From positions 6,820,001 to 6,884,000 of the forward strand of contig NC_059539.1 of NCBI RefSeq assembly GCF_905220415.1: a stretch of 64,000 bases of DNA. Direction: 5' to 3'. Both the position numbers and the translations under genes were made by a program. This DNA comes from Colias croceus. Its lineage: Eukaryota > Arthropoda > Insecta > Lepidoptera > Pieridae. Of this stretch, positions 11,500 through 23,912 are shown one piece after another. The notes under the pieces are model-generated. The model had not been told where the DNA came from and did not search any database. It saw only the letters and a program-made list of their open reading frames with translations. Every line of letters starts with the position of its first letter. The stretch's first letter is position 1.

Positions 11500-13900
11500 A
11501 CACTGTCTTTGATAGCAGAGCGAGTCTTGGGAACGCACGTGACGGTCCATTCTAAGCGCCGTTTACTATGTAAATGAACTGACCGCCACCGTTCATTTTT
11601 TAAAACAAACACCACATATTGCGGCCATTGTTTACACTGTCTGCTCGTTTTTATGAAATTTTTTGCAAATATTTTAGCGGCTAGTTTAAATTGAATTAAA
11701 ACCTGAAACGTTTTAAATTGTTATTTTCGAAAACTGTTTAAAATATTGATACAAACCGTCCACTTTAATAATATGGGCATTTTTTTTTCAATTGGTACCA
11801 CCTCTCAAAATATGCTACTGAATATTTTTTTCAGTTTTTTGGGTAATTGTTGGTTTATTAGATTAATAGATTAATTAAATTTTACTAAAAACGCTTTTGA
11901 ATTTAATTTTAAACCCCGATTTTATATGAAATAGTGAAAAATAGTAACTTAGGCACGTTTTTTGGTCCAGAACGTTACCTAAGAATATTTTGCTTTTGAA
12001 ATAAAACTAAAGTTAGAATTGGGTTTTTTTGGCATGTAGTAGCTTAATAATTGTCCTGTCTAGCAAATGATCATAAACTCTAGTTAAAAACGAAATAATT
12101 ACTTATTGTAACTTGTAACAAATTGTCATGACCGTTACTTTTACGAAAATGCAATACTTAACTTTTATTTTATTAATGAAATAACTAGGGGCAAATCTTG
12201 AATTTCAATACCAATCAGTACTTGAGAATGCATTTGTTTCGAAATTATATAAAAAAGTATTAAATTTTTTTCACAAAATAAAGAAAAACTATCAAAACTC
12301 TTCAATATTTCAGGGGACAGTCACGTATATCTGACCAATCAGTAACGGTCCTGACATAGTAAAGTTGAGGACATACTGGGACTAATTAAATACACCCGCT
12401 TACCTTACTTTTCATCATTTTTATTTGACTTTCATTACATTAGGTATTATTTAAGGCACATGTTTACATGAGATCAAAAATCAACAATTCAGTCTATAAT
12501 TGTTTTTAAAACGAGCTTAGGTTTTAAAATTTTCACTTAGTTAGTATAAAAAATTGTTCTTAATCCCTCAGCCCCCGGAATCACAGACACAATAGAAAAT
12601 CTATTGTGTCTAGGCGTCTAAAATCACAATTATAGCACCAAAAATGCTGTTTCATTTAACTTCAAAAAAAATCAAAATCTTCTTGCGCTTTTGTTTAAGT
12701 CGGTCTATATTTTTCTTACGATACTCTTCATATTTTTGGGGATCACTTTTTATTCGTTCCCTATACCCCTTAATTTTTTCGGCAGCGGTATGTGCCATTT
12801 TTATAAGTACCTAAAACATAAAATTACAAACAAACAGACGGACAAGAATCGACTTATATAAAAATAACGAAAGTTCAAAACGGTTTGTGTTCATACTATT
12901 AGTTAAAATCAAAAATCTTTTTTTTTTTATAATTAATTATCTTATTTAAATTAACATACGTAATTTAAAAAAAGTCGAAACAACATCTTCTAAAAATACA
13001 CTTAGAGACTTAAATCGAGCCACCTAGCAAAATTCGACCATGGCCGTAATTTAAAAAATATAAAGCTTTTACTTAATGTAGTTTTGTAGCTAGCATATTT
13101 TTCTCATAGTTGACATGCATTTTGTTATAAATTTAAATTCAGAGCAAAAGAAAATTTATAAACCTCAAGTTACAACTTACATTTGGCAGGTGGCTAATAA
13201 GCAGAGCAATTAAAAATTAAATAGTACTAAAAATTCTCTCAGTGTATCCACATATTTACGCTGTCCTGTTCGTTACTTTTTTTGTCCAGCTAATACGTTA
13301 CCAGCCATTTGGTAACGAAAAGGACGTAACGGTCGCACATCTTCTCTTAGATTTTTAATCATAAACTGAATATATGTTAAGATAATTGAATATCTTTATT
13401 CTATATAAAGCCACAAATAATGTCACCATGTGAAACTACCTTTGTTTTCACATTAACATTACAAAATCGTTCTAAAATCGTGAAACACTTACCGCTCAGT
13501 ATGAGGTGAAAACTTTGCAAAATGACCGTTACCGCTCACAACACTGTCAAAAATGAACGCTAAAACGGCTGACACTTCAAATGGTTGCTGACATAGCTCG
13601 TGTTCGATTTGGTGTTGCTATTTGTATAAAAAAATTGTGGAAGGTAGAAAAAAAACCGAACGAAATTATTGAGCATTTACGGTAACGGTGCAGGACATGT
13701 CCAGTTAACAGATACCAAGGGGACACGATTAAAACTAATTTTAAATAATATAATTGTATTAAAATGTATTATGAGTTTATTACACTTGAAAACTACAACG
13801 AAATTACAATAATTTAAACGTTTGCAGTAAGTAATAAATAGCGAAATTGCTGAGAAATTGTTAAATAAAGATCACATTTCGAAAAGGGGACAGTACTGCA
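11500..13900. repeat. Unclassified 2.4-kb block rich in GTAACGGTC/GACCGTTAC motifs
   Basis: Exact 9-mers gtaacggtc occur at 12342-12350 and 13326-13334, and the reverse form gaccgttac at 12130-12138 and 13524-13532. One-base variants are at 11539 (gtgacggtcc), 11973 (cgttacc) and 13682 (gtaacggtg). Nearby 'ggacagt', 'gtcctg' and 'ggacat' motifs recur. The density in AT-rich DNA suggests a decayed element or organised binding-site array. A 48-codon basic ORF lies inside on the minus strand. I do not recognise the family. Confidence 0.45.
12652..12798 (-). CDS. 48-aa basic ORF, N-terminus of a TE-associated insect protein family (probable fragment)
   Basis: The ATG at 12796-12798 opens MAHTAAEKIKGYRERIKSDP, followed by QKYEEYRKKNIDRLKQKRKK, then a short hydrophobic end and TGA at 12652-12654. 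The pattern 'AAEKxxxYRERIKxDPxKYEEYxKKDxxRLKxKR' recurs at the start of uncharacterised, often multicopy, insect proteins that I associate with transposable elements. The charged, helix-prone segment could bind nucleic acid. No downstream domain is visible, so it is either a truncated element gene or an upstream exon of something decayed. It is noteworthy as a recognisable conserved peptide inside the GTAACGGTC block. Confidence 0.5.
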   Translation of the reverse strand: MAHTAAEKIKGYRERIKSDPQKYEEYRKKNIDRLKQKRKKILIFFEVK

Positions 13901-16163
13901 ATCCGTAAGATGTCAGTTTTCAGGATTAAATTTTGGAACTTTGGGTTAATTTTCTCATAAGTAAAATAAAAAACAAGAAATCTTAAGTCATCCTTAACTA
14001 TTTAAAATTAATTCAACACTTCTAAATTAAAAATCCTGAGTTTTTTTGCAATTTTTATGTGTGGGACATCCCGTGAATTGGATTGTAGACATTTTGGCGA
14101 AAATGCCCATAATTAAGTTTCTCTTCATTAATAAGAGTTATAAATCTCTAAATTTTAATAGTAATTTAAAGTATTATAAATATATCAATAATCGTATAAG
14201 TATAAGTTTTAGGGACTATTAAACTGCACTTAAGTATTCGGAAATATTCCGCAAACCAGAAGAGCATGCCCAAGGGAGCGGCCACTCCAGTGTCCACATC
14301 ATCATACAAATGGCACATTAGCACCCCGCGGCCGGACGCACCTTATCTGCCTCTCAACTATATTTGTTCTGCTACGGATTACAAGAGATTTACCACGGTC
14401 AACGAACGCTAACGGCCGATTAGGTATGTGTCCTCTGCAAAGATGGGTTAAATTTTATGCTTGTTTAAGTCACTGGGATTATTAATATCGTGCTATTTTT
14501 TTATTTTTTATTAATTTAAACTAAATGCAGGACCTAACTAATCTAGGTACAGCAAGGAAACTATGCTGCTAATACCCATGCGTCATGAGGACTATACGAA
14601 CAAGTAGTCAACTGTTTTTTTAATTATAATAATGCTTTAGGCACTTCAGAGAGATTTCAAGGTTTAGGTACTCTACCTTAAAATGTATACACATTCAGGT
14701 ATAGGACATATTATAATTAAAAAAATTTAATGTTTCTCATGTTTATTAATACTATTTCGCCAGTTTATTTGTTTAGCCAAGTAAAGCTGTGACTATACAA
14801 AATGTAGTTATAGTGGGGCTCCGCTATAAATCAGAGACTGTCGATGTTGGGCCGCCCTATGCAACTTTATTTCCTTCATTTGTCTCCTTTCTATTGTACA
14901 ATATAGTCGGCTATCTGATTTGTATCATCACTTCGTTATAGCTACAAATTATACTAAAACATTGATTCACATTTTTTTAATAACAAGGAAGTGAATAAAG
15001 CTTTATCAATATAAAAAAATTTATACACATTGATGACTGATATCAATTACCTAAATCTGAAAAAAATATTAAAGCTTTCCTTCATACTATTTTAATTATA
15101 TTTTACTATTTGTATCCCGAATTGATTAGCAATAAACGTTCTATAAAACCTACAGTAGCGTGCACTGACCTTTACTTAACACTACGGTGTTAAACTGTGA
15201 CCTAATTTCAGATTAATACGCTTAAGCGGAAACCTCACTAAGCAGGTTCAAATGGCACACGGAAGGACGGCTACATAATACGGATGAACCGTCTGTCTAG
15301 CGGGAAACGAGCTAAAGGCACAATGTTTATTTAACTTTGTTGACTCTTCTTCATTGCCCAAGTTTAGCGACTAAGTAGATTTATAGTTCCGCCCTGTTCA
15401 TTATCAGTATTGAAGGAATGAGCGGCGTCAGAGCGCGGAGAATAAATCTGAATGCAGAAAATATATAGCCATTTGCCAAGAAAACTTTCAGCTTTAACAT
15501 AAGTTTGAGGAGTTTTCTGTATAGAGCATGAATAACCATTTACTTATCTGCTCGAATTTTTATATTATTTTTTATTATTTCACTGTTCATCGTAATTTGT
15601 TTTTTGTATTATTATTTACAAACTTATCATTAAAAATATAATTATTGTACATGTATGCATATTCAGTTTAAATTTTTTTAATGAATGACCAGTAAATAAA
15701 TTTACTTCATTTGTCCCAAGAAAAAATAAACCTTCAAACCTTTACATCAAAATAGATTCAGGCACTTCTATAACTCTAAAGGAAATATATTAGCCATTTA
15801 CCAATTGGACACTGTCTATAACCACCCCCCACATAAGAATTATTACGGAAATCATAACCCATCCAGCCCTGTGTTGTCATGTAATTTCAATAATGTCCAA
15901 GTTTTATTTCTTTACAGAATTGTATTAGAGACAAAAAATAGCTATAATTCTTGTGCTGGTTGATCAGATATACGCATAATGGCTTTAATGGATCCTGGTC
16001 AGCCACCCGCATGCAAATAAATCTGCGGACCGATGCAATGATGTGTAGAGAATGGGGTTGCTATCATAACCAGTTGCTGGACTCTTTTTCGTAGGTACCT
16101 GTTTGATTAATCATGTAATATAATCTTATAATATTTTTGTTTTACTCAATTGTATCTACTTAC
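12799..16163. other. Intergenic DNA, no gene seen
   Basis: After the motif-rich block ends near 13.9 kb the sequence is AT-rich spacer, with GC-richer patches at about 14260-14420 and 15180-15330. No reading frame has recognisable protein character. Confidence 0.5.
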
Positions 16164-16232
16164 TACACAATATTTTGGTTTTATTTTGTTCTGTACTTGT
16201 ATTAGAACAAAATAAAACTAAAATATTGTGTA
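16164..16232. repeat. Near-perfect 29-bp-arm hairpin (69 nt)
   Basis: The arm 16164-16192 (tacacaatattttggtttta...) and the arm 16204-16232 are reverse complements apart from one position, with an 11-nt loop. The size and single mismatch resemble a miRNA-precursor-like stem, but a tiny MITE or palindrome is equally possible. There is no expression evidence. Confidence 0.75.
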
Positions 16233-19200
16233 CTAAAACTGTAGTTATACGTCTCTGAGGTAGTAAATTAGTACTAGTCAGGTAAGCCTAGATAAGATAT
16301 AATTAAAATTAATCATAGTGTCAGCTATACTCTATAATTTTATATGAAAAAATTAATAAGAATTTTAAAGATCAAATTGAATCCATTTTGTTATTATTTT
16401 ATGCGTAAGGGTCGGGCCACGGGACATAATTTTTCCTGCAGATACCGATGACCGATCTTTACCTGATGTTGTTTTATCCGGAAAGTAGGTAGCCATAAAA
16501 GTCAGAACAAATGGCAGTCAATAAAATAAATAGCGATGGCAGGGTGTTCTGTAAATAAGTCGGTGTCGGGCTCGGGGCGACGATCGCCTTTTTTATTGGC
16601 GCCTCGATTGCTCTCGAAACAACGAGTGTGAAGCGAGCGTCACACCAACGCTGATGCTGCAGATTATACGTGCAGATTAGAAATGAAATTCCCCGCTGGG
16701 TTATGACATTATCAACAAAACACTTCTGTTACACTTCAAAGATACTATTCTTTACTTAAAACGAATTCTCTTACTGATGTACATCTACGTATATTTCTTT
16801 GTATAAAATATCAACAATTTTTGATTGCATAAAATTTGTAGAAGTAGTTAAGTAAGTCTAAATAAAAGTAAATCTAAACACAAGACGTATTACATACTCT
16901 AGCTTATAAATAGATACAATATTTTAGTATTAACTTTCAACAACCAGATTTTTATTAGAGATCCTATCGGAACCATTTAATGTCAATGTTTTGAGTATCA
17001 GTAGATTGCGTTAGGAGACAATAATAAATATTCTGTGCGTATCGTGGTCGGTCGCGAGTAGTACCCGAGATAGATGTATTAATTTGTAAGAATTTGTCGT
17101 CGGACCCTCGCCCCACACTCCACATGAATTCCAATCACGCACAACAAGTTCCGTAATTGCACCTAATAATTTCTTTAAATAGCTTCAGTTACAGTGGACA
17201 CTAACAGCTGATCAACTATCGAAATAAAAGATATATTTATAGGACGTTCTCGTTTGAACAACATAACTTTCCGATGGCATTTTGTTACAGATACATTTTA
17301 CGAGGGTCGTCATTGCTACTCATAATAAAAAACGGAGTAGTTTCATTTGGAGTTTTATATATCCTACGAGCGAATAAGCTTTACTGCTACATTTTATTTA
17401 TATTGGCAGTAGTCGTCCGTGTTATTAGTCGTCGTGTCAATGCATCGCCGTGGGCTCGCCGGAGGTCCCAAGGGTCTCGTCAATAGAACACGAACCTAAT
17501 CCAATCACTGCTTATACTCTTTGTCACGCCCATCGTACATTTGTAGCTGTCTAAATTTCTTTATTTGGATACCTGCAAACCGGTAAAACACCTTAATTTT
17601 TTTTTTTTTGCTAAAAATATACCTTTCAATATTTCTCCATTAAAATAATTGAAGATATTATTGAGGGTTATAAAATATTTAAACAATGATCATATAAGTA
17701 AATTCAAAAATTACACAATAAATTACTACTAGCTACGTAAAGGCTACGTTTGACAAGCGTGTAGTACGCCTACGCACTTTGCTACGATGGGCGCGTAGCT
17801 CTACGACAGCGGGACGTTTAGTTAATTTACCTAAGCATCTTACCGCTATCTTTACGTCGCCGCGCCGTCACCCGCACCTAGGATTATGTTTATGGTAATT
17901 TATAATTCTCTTATCATTGTTACTTAATTATTGGAGTATTATTTTTATCATTACTTTACAAGAACGTTACTGTAAATATTTTATACACATTTCCAAGAAC
18001 AGATTTTACCATAAAAAGAAAAATAATCATGAATTATGAGTAACTGTTCGTTTTTAATGTGCAAAACACATACATATCCGGATATGAGGTACGTATTAAT
18101 GAATGTGATAGATAATGGGGTGTAAAAGATTATGTTTACAGCCAATTAACGGTGAAATGGCTAAGAATGATTGGGAATTAAAATTGTATAGAACGATGTC
18201 ATAGTAGAGTCTTAGTAGCCAAAGGTAATGGGCCCGAGACGCGAGGGTCCACGGTCCAAGCTATAATTCACCGTTATCCGATAGCGAATCAATGACCGCC
18301 CCGATATGATACATGGCTACAGCCGTTTATAGTTTTAGCTGCGGCCACTGAATTAATACTGCGGAAATATCTCGTATAAATTTTACGACCTTGTGTTCAT
18401 TAGGAAATTAATAGAATCTTTTATTTTGTACAGTGAGAAATTTATGTGCTTGGGCGTATCTATTATTTTGATAGTATTTTATTTTAAACTAGTAGTAAGT
18501 AGTTTGTTGTGTAAGTTGGTTATAGTTTGTTGATATTTTATAAGACATGAAAAATCGTCTATGATAAAAATACATTGCTAACAAATGTGTGATCGATCAG
18601 CAAATAATAAGATTTTTTTATGAGGGGATTGAGCAATTATCTTTATAGCTTACTATTTTAAAACTCCCCAAGGGGACTATATTTGGTGATTCTAAACAAT
18701 AATCACTGCACAGTATATATAGTTTCACTATGGTGTATTACTTACAAATGTCCTATATTAATCATTATATTAGGCTCTATAAAACAATACCAATGTACTT
18801 AAATTGCGCTAAACGATTGAATAGATTGAACTATCGGCTTAGCAAAAAACTGGACACCTGTCACCTGCACTATTATCACGGTCCAGGGGAGTGCTAAGGG
18901 CCTCGTCCTGTCACCGCGAGCTCATCTCCGTGTTTTAAAGGCAAAGGGCGCTTGTTAGCGCGAACGTGCCGCGGCGCCCGCCGGTAAACACGTGGGTAGA
19001 TAACAATCTATTTGGATTGCCTCTATATTTCATTTTTCCCCGTGTGCCGCGCTAACTAGATAGACGCGAGTCACACTGAAACGATATAAAGGATATACGG
19101 GAGCGTCCCCGTTTAAAGGGATATTTATCTTATTTGATTTTCCTCGAGATCTTTTATGAACGTTTCCCGACACCTGTTTAAATACTTTTTTTATTACATT

Positions 19201-19964
19201 GCGATGTGTAAAGTATGATAATTACTATTGATCTGTTTTGTAAACTAAGTGATTGCGTAGGTAATTACCAGCAGCGGTTTAAGATTTTCTTAAGGGAAGT
19301 TGAGATACTCGGCTTTTTAATCAACAATTTAAAACCGTTGTACGTTTTCTAGGGAAGGTGTCAAGTTAGGTAACGGTTAGTTAGTTCGTATTTGCTCGGG
19401 ACACTACAACTGGTTGACCAATGATTTCTGCACACAGAATAACTACCCTATGTTGACGTAAAAAATTCCATCGGTTTACTAACAATGTTATCTTGATGTC
19501 TTGTTAGTTTTGTAATTCATTCAATATTATAATGACCTTTTTGACAATGTACAGTTTTCTGTATCCGCGAATATTAGTTCCTTCATTGAGTTGCTCATAA
19601 AAGCTGAAGGGTTTTTATTATTTTTTAAGTACGCGCTCGTTTGCACGCGAATGGGGCACTTAACCACGAAGATAAACTTTAAACGAAACCGAGATTCCCT
19701 CCCCATGCAGCTCTATTAGACATCTTTATGTGAAGGATAATAGTTCTGCCACGCTCTTTACTTGTTTTCCACTTTTTGTAATAAAACAGTACCACATACG
19801 ATACAAGTAAAAATAAGTGGAAATGGTATTTTGACCACTGGTTTCGCAATTTATTATGTACAAAATAGAACATACAAAATACAGTCAATGTGTTATGTAG
19901 GTTAAGGTAGTATTTATCATTATTGAATAATAGGTAGGTAGGTACTTTAATAGGATACTAAGAA
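16233..19964. other. Intergenic DNA with GC-richer islands
   Basis: No gene seen. GC-richer, repeat-free islands occur at about 16555-16680, 17040-17130, 17740-17880, 18200-18370 and 18870-19110, in otherwise very AT-rich spacer. They are candidate conserved regulatory DNA. The short frame 17274-17486 has no recognisable features. Confidence 0.4.
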
Positions 19965-20006
19965 AATACCTACTTTATAAATTTATAAAGAATAGAAAAA
20001 ATTCGA

Positions 20007-20081
20007 TCACGAGGCGGGACTTGAACCCGCATCCTTCGCGCCATTCCGGGGCGGATGCCTAACCAACTCAGCCACTTGTGA
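20007..20081 (-). tRNA. tRNA-like sequence, array copy 1
   Basis: Read on the minus strand: acceptor tcacaag pairs with ctcgtga (one mismatch of seven); A box tggctgagttgg; T arm with 5-bp stem and loop ttcaagt (B box ggttcaagtcc); then tcgaatttttt, a T6 Pol III stop. The anticodon arm cgcc/ggcg closes a 7-nt loop with GGA at the anticodon place, but there is no U33 and no long variable arm as tRNA-Ser needs. GCATCC/GGATGC can form a competing hairpin. It is more likely a tRNA-derived promoter head or pseudogene than a working tRNA. Confidence 0.5.
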
Positions 20082-20317
20082 CCCGCCTGTGCAATCGAAT
20101 TTATTCTATCCTTTCAGTTTTATGTGTCTTAAGGGACACACCGCGCGCCATCTATTGAGATGATTTAACAACCATTTCAACCAATATGAAGCACTTTTCA
20201 GTGAATACAATATTGTAACGATGGAACACGACCTTTTCTTGAATTTATATTTTTTTGGTTTTTATGGCATTCAAATGCTTTATAAATATAAATTTATAAA
20301 GAATAGAAAAAATTCGA

Positions 20318-20392
20318 TCACGAGGCGGGACTTGAACCCGCATCCTTCGCGCCATTCCGGGGCGGATGCCTAACCAACTCAGCCACTTGTGA
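20318..20392 (-). tRNA. tRNA-like sequence, array copy 2
   Basis: Apparently identical to the copy 311 bp to the left, including A box, B box and T6 stop. Same doubts about the anticodon arm. Confidence 0.5.
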
Positions 20393-20628
20393 CCCGCCTG
20401 TGCAATCGAATTTATTCTATCCTTTCAGTTTTATGTGTCTTAAGGGACACACCGCGCGCCATCTATTGAGATGATTTAACAACCATTTCAACCAATATGA
20501 AGCACTTTTCAGTGAATACAATATTGTAACGATGGAACACGACCTTTTCTTGAATTTATATTTTTTTGGTTTTTATGGCATTCAAATGCTTTATAAATAT
20601 AAATTTATAAAGAATAGAAAAAATTCGA

Positions 20629-20703
20629 TCACGAGGCGGGACTTGAACCCGCATCCTTCGCGCCATTCCGGGGCGGATGCCTAACCAACTCAGCCACTTG
20701 TGA
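20629..20703 (-). tRNA. tRNA-like sequence, array copy 3
   Basis: Third tandem copy, apparently identical. Its upstream unit body is truncated at about 20889, where the inverted part begins. Confidence 0.5.
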
Positions 20704-20948
20704 CCCGCCTGTGCAATCGAATTTATTCTATCCTTTCAGTTTTATGTGTCTTAAGGGACACACCGCGCGCCATCTATTGAGATGATTTAACAACCATTTC
20801 AACCAATATGAAGCACTTTTCAGTGAATACAATATTGTAACGATGGAACACGACCTTTTCTTGAATTTATATTTTTTTGGTTTTTATGGTGTGTCCCTTA
20901 AGACACATAAAACTGAAAGGATAGAATAAATTCGATTGCACAGGCGGG

Positions 20949-21023
20949 TCACAAGTGGCTGAGTTGGTTAGGCATCCGCCCCGGAATGGCGCGAAGGATG
21001 CGGGTTCAAGTCCCGCCTCGTGA
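20949..21023 (+). tRNA. tRNA-like sequence, array copy 4 (inverted)
   Basis: Same 75-nt sequence on the plus strand. It faces copy 3 tail to tail across the inversion junction at about 20889. The T6 stop follows at 21029-21034. Confidence 0.5.
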
Positions 21024-23305
21024 TCGAATTTTTTCTATTCTTTATAAATTTATATTTATAAAGCACTAGCTGTTGCCCGCGACTTCGTCCGCGATTAGGT
21101 CGTTTTTCGTCATTCGTCGTTTAAAAAAAATACGTGACACTTTATTTTAAAATTTTCTTAATTACCTATTGTCTCTTATAAAATTTAACTACATTAAAAT
21201 TGAACACTCTGATAAGAAAATCTTAAAATCTGAAGAAAACATGAATGTGGTTTAAATTCTACATTACTTAGTATCAATTTCAAAATTGTCTTTGTTATAT
21301 GTGTTTATGTATTTTTTTAATGCAATAAAGTATAATAAATAAAAAAAAAATATATCAAATAATAATCTAAATTAAATGTAGATTAACAGTTTGAGCACAC
21401 CATTATAGAATATGTACCTAAGTATTAAATTACGTTAGTTTACATAGTAACTTTACTAAAAACACGATGACTATCTTTCGCGCTCGATACCACAAACTAA
21501 GCATGTTTGTGGTACGTGGCCCGCGTCACTTGACCCCCCGCGAGTTCCCCTCCGTTGCTATGCGAAAATACATTCGTCGCCCTACTGTAGGAAAAATTGT
21601 AATACTGTGGCCTGGGCGTTATAACACGTCCAGGGAGTTCCTGAGTGCCGATATCACCATCTTGAGGAAAAGCTTCTAATGTCGATTTAAAACTGCATAC
21701 ATACGAATTAACCTGTTCTAAAATTGTGAAATGAGTTCAGTTTTAAATTTGAGAAATATTGATTTCTTGTATTCCACTATTCGTTGTAGTCGAATACAAA
21801 ATATATTTAAACAAACTTAGGTTGGCCTTCAGGCAAAAGGGATCCTATCAAATGGTAAACTTGACCTTGTATCTTAAAAGTAAGCATGAACGGATCTTCT
21901 GATAATTATTGAGCACCAAAGGATCATTTGAAACGCACTACTATAAGAGCGAATATTGTCTAATAACAGTTTACATTGCACCACAGAATACATAATAGTA
22001 GCTAAACGCTAATTGCACAGTATGTAAATGTAGTCTAAAAGTAGTGATTTCAAAGGTTCCGGTGTATCTTCAAACGAAAGCCGACTCGCCTTACTACACT
22101 TTAAAGCATTACAAAAAGAACATACTACGTTAATATCGCCTATACAGAAGATGATCTGTAATCAATTGTGAGGTTATATGCAAACCCACTTTTATATTTG
22201 TCAGACCACACCACCGAATTCGTAGATTGTTTACCTCAAGACATTAAGACTATGACGAAATCTGTCTGCAGTAAGACGGGCCTCTCGCTATTCGTACGTT
22301 TCCAGAGACCGAATAGTTTCAATTCTTAATCTTTCATTAAACAAACTTATTAATCGTTCTTGTCTCATATAATTGTAATATTCGCGTCCCTACTCTAGTC
22401 ATTGCTTATGCTCATGTTCATCTTATTATGATGCACCCTATCATTTGTCAAACGGTCTTCATATTGAGTAAGTAAAGTTTTTAATTGTGAAAAAATGTAT
22501 TATGATTTACACTACATATTAACACTCTTTTATCATTTAACATAACATATAAGTCTGTGAGTGTGTAAAAATAAATCCAGCTAATTACACATTAAACTTA
22601 TGTTTATAATTTGGTATACGACATGAAAATATATTAATTGTCAAGCAATAATAATACAGATAAATACTGAACATAAGTATAATAGATATTAAGTAGTATT
22701 AGTTAAAATATACTTTGACTAATTTGACTGTAAGTTAAAGTTTATTTTTACTAACAACATGTAAATGAAGAAGAAATAATAATTACCAACGTACTAACCT
22801 TTTCTATAATACTTAACACGGCACATTTTTCAAATTATCTTGCTCAACTCTACTAAAAAATTTGAGGGTTTTGTTGGAACTTTAATATGTAAAAACTATG
22901 ATATATCTAAACTACGATACAACTTGCATGCGGAAATGCTCATTACAATTGTGAATCTAAAGAATAACTAACAACATACTGTTCAATTTTATTGAGCTGA
23001 TGAATATCTTTTGCCTGGAAGAAATCACCGTCGCCTAACAAATATAATGTGTTTTCTTATAAAACCGTTACATAATTTATTTTATCTACTTAAATAATGA
23101 AAATGATATATTTATAAAATATAAAACATATTATGTAAAATGATTAAAAATAAATAAATGAAGCAACTACAATTCAAAGAAAACATCTTTTTCAGTGTGA
23201 AAATGCTCTAAGCAATCCTGGATGATGAACTACTGATGTATATCATGTACCTACTCTGATCCCAGTACGGTCGGTACGTCGATAGCCATAACGATAAATA
23301 TTATA

Positions 23306-23362
23306 ATCAGATAACCGCAAAGTCAAAATAAAAATAAAATTTTGACTTTGCGGTTATCTGAT
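23306..23362. repeat. Perfect 24-bp-arm hairpin
   Basis: The arms atcagataaccgcaaagtca... (23306-23329) and 23339-23362 are exact reverse complements with a 9-nt loop. It lies inside the 4.1-kb Helitron, about 2.2 kb from its 3' end, so it is not the terminal hairpin. Perfect arms imply a recent origin or a maintained structure. Confidence 0.8.
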
Positions 23363-23912
23363 AACTTAAAACATTACTTGAGTTGTGAGTGCAAAATTTA
23401 CGTTTCATTTGGCAATAACATTTTTTTCGGTACTAAAACGTAGTAGTTTGATATGTGGTTGGCTGCCCCTCCTCTCCTTCCTGAAAAATATCCTCCAAAA
23501 TTTCCCGAGATACTTCCAATGATTGAACCATTGGACTTTGGACATTAACTTCAGTCAAAAATTGACGAAGCGGATGATTACTAATTTCCACTTAATCCTC
23601 GCTGCTACTGTCTTTATCATCAAATCATCAATTTTCAAGTGGTGTAGTAAAAATATCAGCAGAAATCGTCTTCCAAAGGCGATATAATTTTATTAGCATT
23701 GAATCTGTAAATAAAAAAATCAAAAGTTAACTGTAAATCTATAAAAAAAGCTACTTACAAATAAAATTTTATCAAAAACTTCTGTTCCCAATGCACCTCA
23801 AAATAATAAAAGAATCATTCATTTCATTTCATTTAACAACTTACCAACAAACAACAACAACTTACCTTTTGTGGGAACGCATGATGGTGAAAATTCACAA
23901 AACACGAAGATT

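Noticed and set aside
17274..17486. 70-codon plus-strand frame with hydrophobic start
   Set aside because: It looks like a chance frame; no splice or homology support and no signal-peptide context.
21467..21679. 70-codon plus-strand frame in the long Helitron
   Set aside because: No Rep/helicase or other domain; probably chance within non-autonomous Helitron filler.
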